Shown: positions 62,251 through 64,000 of the stretch, one piece after another
Layout of the letters: every line of letters starts with the position of its first letter
Numbering within the stretch: position 1 is the first letter of the stretch
Made by a program: the position numbers and the translations under genes
Assembly (NCBI GenBank): GCA_027021385.1
Contig: JALUUL010000085.1
Span: forward strand, 1 to 64,000
Direction: 5' to 3'
DNA: 64,000 bases
Source: Planctomycetota bacterium
GTDB taxonomy: Bacteria > Planctomycetota > UBA1135 > GCA-002748355
The notes under the pieces: generated by a model
Told to the model about the DNA's origin: nothing
What the model saw: the letters and a program-made list of their open reading frames with translations, nothing else
Databases searched by the model: none

Positions 62251-63855
62251 TCATTTCTTCTCGTTCTCCACGTGCCGCCCCTCGACCCGGAGATCGAGGG
62301 CGCCATTGGCGAGTTTCGCCCGGAGTCTCGCCCCCTCGCCGACTTCGCGGGCGTCGCGGACGCTCCGGCCCCGTTCGTCGAGGAGGAGGGCGAAACCCCG
62401 ATCGAGGATTCTCGCGGGATCCAGGCTGCGGATCATCTTTCCGAGATGGGAAAGCCGGTCCCCCTCGCGCCGCAGCCTCTCCAGGGCGGCCCGCCCGAGA
62501 CGGTTCCCCGCGTAGAAGAGAGCGGTGCGGGCCCTGAGGAGGCGCTGCCGGGAGAGGGTTCCGATCCGCGCGGCCGCGGCGTTCAGGTCGCCCTCGGCCC
62601 TCGCCAGGGAGGCGCGACACCGGTGCTTGAGGAGGTCGGCCTTGCGGTGGAGGGAGCGGCGCTCCTCGCGGAGGAGGCCGAGCGCGCGGTCGGCGATCTC
62701 GAGCATGCAGTCCTCGACCCGCTCCTGGTAGGCCCGGCAGCGGTCGTAGATCGTCTCCGCCGCGGCGGTCGGGGTCTTGACGGACCTTGCGATCTCGTCC
62801 AGGACGCTCTTGTCGCGTTCGTGCCCGATGCCGATCAGGGCGGGCAGGGGGTGCGCCGCGACCGCCCGCGCGACATCGAGGTCGTCCCAGGCCCCGAGTT
62901 CGGAGCGCGAGCCGCCGCCCCGCGCGATGAGCAGGAGATCGAAGTTCTCCGCGTTCTCGGCGAAGAACTCGAGCCCTTGCAGAACCGAGGGCCGCAGCCG
63001 GTCGCCCTGCACGAAGCAGTCGAAGACCGTGATCTCGAAACGGAAGTCGCGATCGTTCAAGGTCTGGATGATGTCGTTGTAGGCGTCGGACCCGAAGCTC
63101 GTCAGGAGCGCGATGCGGAGGGGGACCAGGGGGAAGTCCCGTTCCTTCTGGCGTTCGCGGAGACCCTCCTTCTCGAGTTCGGCGAGGATCTTCTCCCTCC
63201 GAACGACCTGTTCGCCGACCGTGTAGGCGGGGTCGATGTCGTCGATCCGGAGCTGGATCTTTCCGCGCGGCTGGTAGAAATCGACGCTCCCCCGCATCCG
63301 CACCTTGACCCCGTCGGCGAGGTCGACGTCCTGGTAGCGCGAGAGCCGCCGCTGCATCAGCGCCCAGTTCTTCTCGAAGATGACGGCCGGGATCACGGCC
63401 CGTGCCCGGGCGTCGGGCTCCTCCGACTCCCGCTCGACGAGTTCGAAATAGAGATGCTTGCCGCGCCGGTTCTTCTCGAAGTTCTGGAGTTCTCCGACGA
63501 CCCAGACGGGCTCCTTCAGGGAGCCCTGGATCGTCTCCGCGATCCGGAGATTCAGGGCGGAGATCGTCAAGGACTTGGCGCCGCGGTCGACCTCTTTCAA
63601 CTGAGCGGTGCCGTGCGACCCTTCCTTGCCTCCGGTCGCGAGCGCGGCCGTGACCTCGGGGGAGAGGTTGAAGCCGTAGGCCATGAAGGTCCGAACCGCG
63701 GTCTCGACCTGGGCGACGGGCACCTTCCAGGTCTTCGTGCTCCGGTCCCAGCGGCGTCCGGGGATCGTCCGCACGAGGTTCACGAGGTCCTCGCGATAGG
63801 GGAAGCTGACCAGGAGGCAGGTCCCGTCGGGGGAGATGTCGATCGATCCGACCAT
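62251..63855 (-). CDS. xseA: Exodeoxyribonuclease VII large subunit with HARP-like N-terminal domain
   Basis: 534 residues if read from ATG 63855 (557 from GTG 63924), about 80-100 longer than E. coli XseA (456). From about 95 on it is a standard XseA: OB-fold (LRIAETIQGSLKEPVWVVGEL), catalytic domain with LLTSFGSDAYND, RGGGSRSELGAW and GIGHERDKSVLDEIARSVKTPTAAAE in parts, then long coiled coil and the C-terminal DPARILDRGFALLLD. Before it, residues 5-75 (LLVSFPYREDLVNLVRTIPG, RWDRSTKTWKVP) resemble the HARP domain of SMARCAL1/annealing helicases. GGAT before 63855 supports that start. The nuclease cuts single-stranded DNA in mismatch and damage repair. Confidence 0.92.
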   Translation of the reverse strand: MVGSIDISPDGTCLLVSFPYREDLVNLVRTIPGRRWDRSTKTWKVPVAQVETAVRTFMAYGFNLSPEVTAALATGGKEGSHGTAQLKEVDRGAKSLTISALNLRIAETIQGSLKEPVWVVGELQNFEKNRRGKHLYFELVERESEEPDARARAVIPAVIFEKNWALMQRRLSRYQDVDLADGVKVRMRGSVDFYQPRGKIQLRIDDIDPAYTVGEQVVRREKILAELEKEGLRERQKERDFPLVPLRIALLTSFGSDAYNDIIQTLNDRDFRFEITVFDCFVQGDRLRPSVLQGLEFFAENAENFDLLLIARGGGSRSELGAWDDLDVARAVAAHPLPALIGIGHERDKSVLDEIARSVKTPTAAAETIYDRCRAYQERVEDCMLEIADRALGLLREERRSLHRKADLLKHRCRASLARAEGDLNAAAARIGTLSRQRLLRARTALFYAGNRLGRAALERLRREGDRLSHLGKMIRSLDPARILDRGFALLLDERGRSVRDAREVGEGARLRAKLANGALDLRVEGRHVENEKK

Positions 63856-64000
63856 TCGTGATCCGGGGGGACTCGAGGAGGCGGGGGCCGCGGCGGCGAA
63901 GGGCGACGATCCTAGCAATCCCACGGGCGGGGTCCCGGTCCTTTTCCCGAGATCCGCGGCGGGGAGCCCTAGGTCGGCCTGGGCCCTACGCGCCTTCCAC
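63856..64000. other. Right edge, no gene seen
   Basis: The 145 bp upstream of xseA hold the alternative GTG start at 63924 and otherwise no recognised gene. No clear promoter is visible. Whatever lies further right is outside the window. Confidence 0.4.

Noticed and set aside
1-64000. tRNA, rRNA, CRISPR, insertion sequences, attachment sites
   Set aside because: I saw no cloverleaf-type sequence, repeat-spacer array, transposase or flanking direct repeats; the densely packed genes leave little room for them.

Overview
The window is about 64 kb of GC-rich bacterial DNA, densely packed with genes in both orientations. I found no rRNA, tRNA, CRISPR array, insertion sequence or prophage. The gene content points to a flagellated, LPS-bearing Gram-negative bacterium, most likely a member of Planctomycetota. 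The signs are P- and L-ring genes, a heptosyltransferase and a heptose-kinase-like protein, HEAT/von Willebrand proteins, and paired M14 peptidases carrying calcium-binding DGDG loops. The phylum is an inference from gene content; no marker gene is present to prove it.

Layout. 1-0.9 kb: one unrecognised gene, visibly less GC-rich than everything else. 0.9-5.4 kb: an arginine operon on the minus strand, argR-argC-argB-argD-argF, with start/stop overlaps and a compact promoter/operator in front of argR. 5.4-8.1 kb: a TPR protein and a glutamate dehydrogenase. 8.4-19.1 kb: envelope and housekeeping genes (RfaP-like kinase, HEAT-vWA protein, Tex, heptosyltransferase, a 1024-residue HEAT protein, a small membrane protein). 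19.1-26.2 kb, minus strand: an exported protein, an active M14 carboxypeptidase coupled to a catalytically degraded M14 homologue, then an ABC ATPase, a SixA phosphatase and an agmatinase-family enzyme. 26.2-30.3 kb: a DUF4920 protein, a carboxypeptidase-regulatory-like protein coupled to queC, and a GNAT acetyltransferase.

30.3-54.4 kb is a 24-kb flagellar locus made of two long minus-strand operons. The upstream one runs fliO-fliP-fliQ-fliR-flhB-flhA-flhF-flhG, a small membrane protein, fliA, two small soluble proteins and two lipoproteins: the export gate, placement control, the flagellar sigma factor, and genes of unknown role. The downstream one runs fliK-flgD-flgE-flgF-flgG-flgA-flgH-flgI-flgJ-flgN-flgK-flgL plus a small helical protein: hook, rod, rings and junction. 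A short FlgM-like gene lies between them on the plus strand. Each operon has a sigma-54-type -24/-12 element ending just before the first gene's Shine-Dalgarno, which suggests RpoN control of both, with FliA (and possibly the FlgM-like protein) acting later. The basal-body MS ring, motor, switch and filament genes are not in the window.

54.4-64 kb: aminopeptidase N, an exported parvulin-type prolyl isomerase, a galactokinase-like GHMP kinase with an altered sugar-binding motif, a polytopic GT-C-like membrane protein, an M50 metalloprotease, and exonuclease VII (xseB, xseA). The XseA carries an extra N-terminal domain resembling the HARP domain of annealing helicases.

No complete new defence or mobile system stands out. 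The most unusual items are the HARP-like XseA, the M14 active/inactive pair with a hairpin over the start codon, the argR operator-promoter, the paired sigma-54 sites, the galactokinase-like protein, and the unknown genes at the end of the fliA operon.
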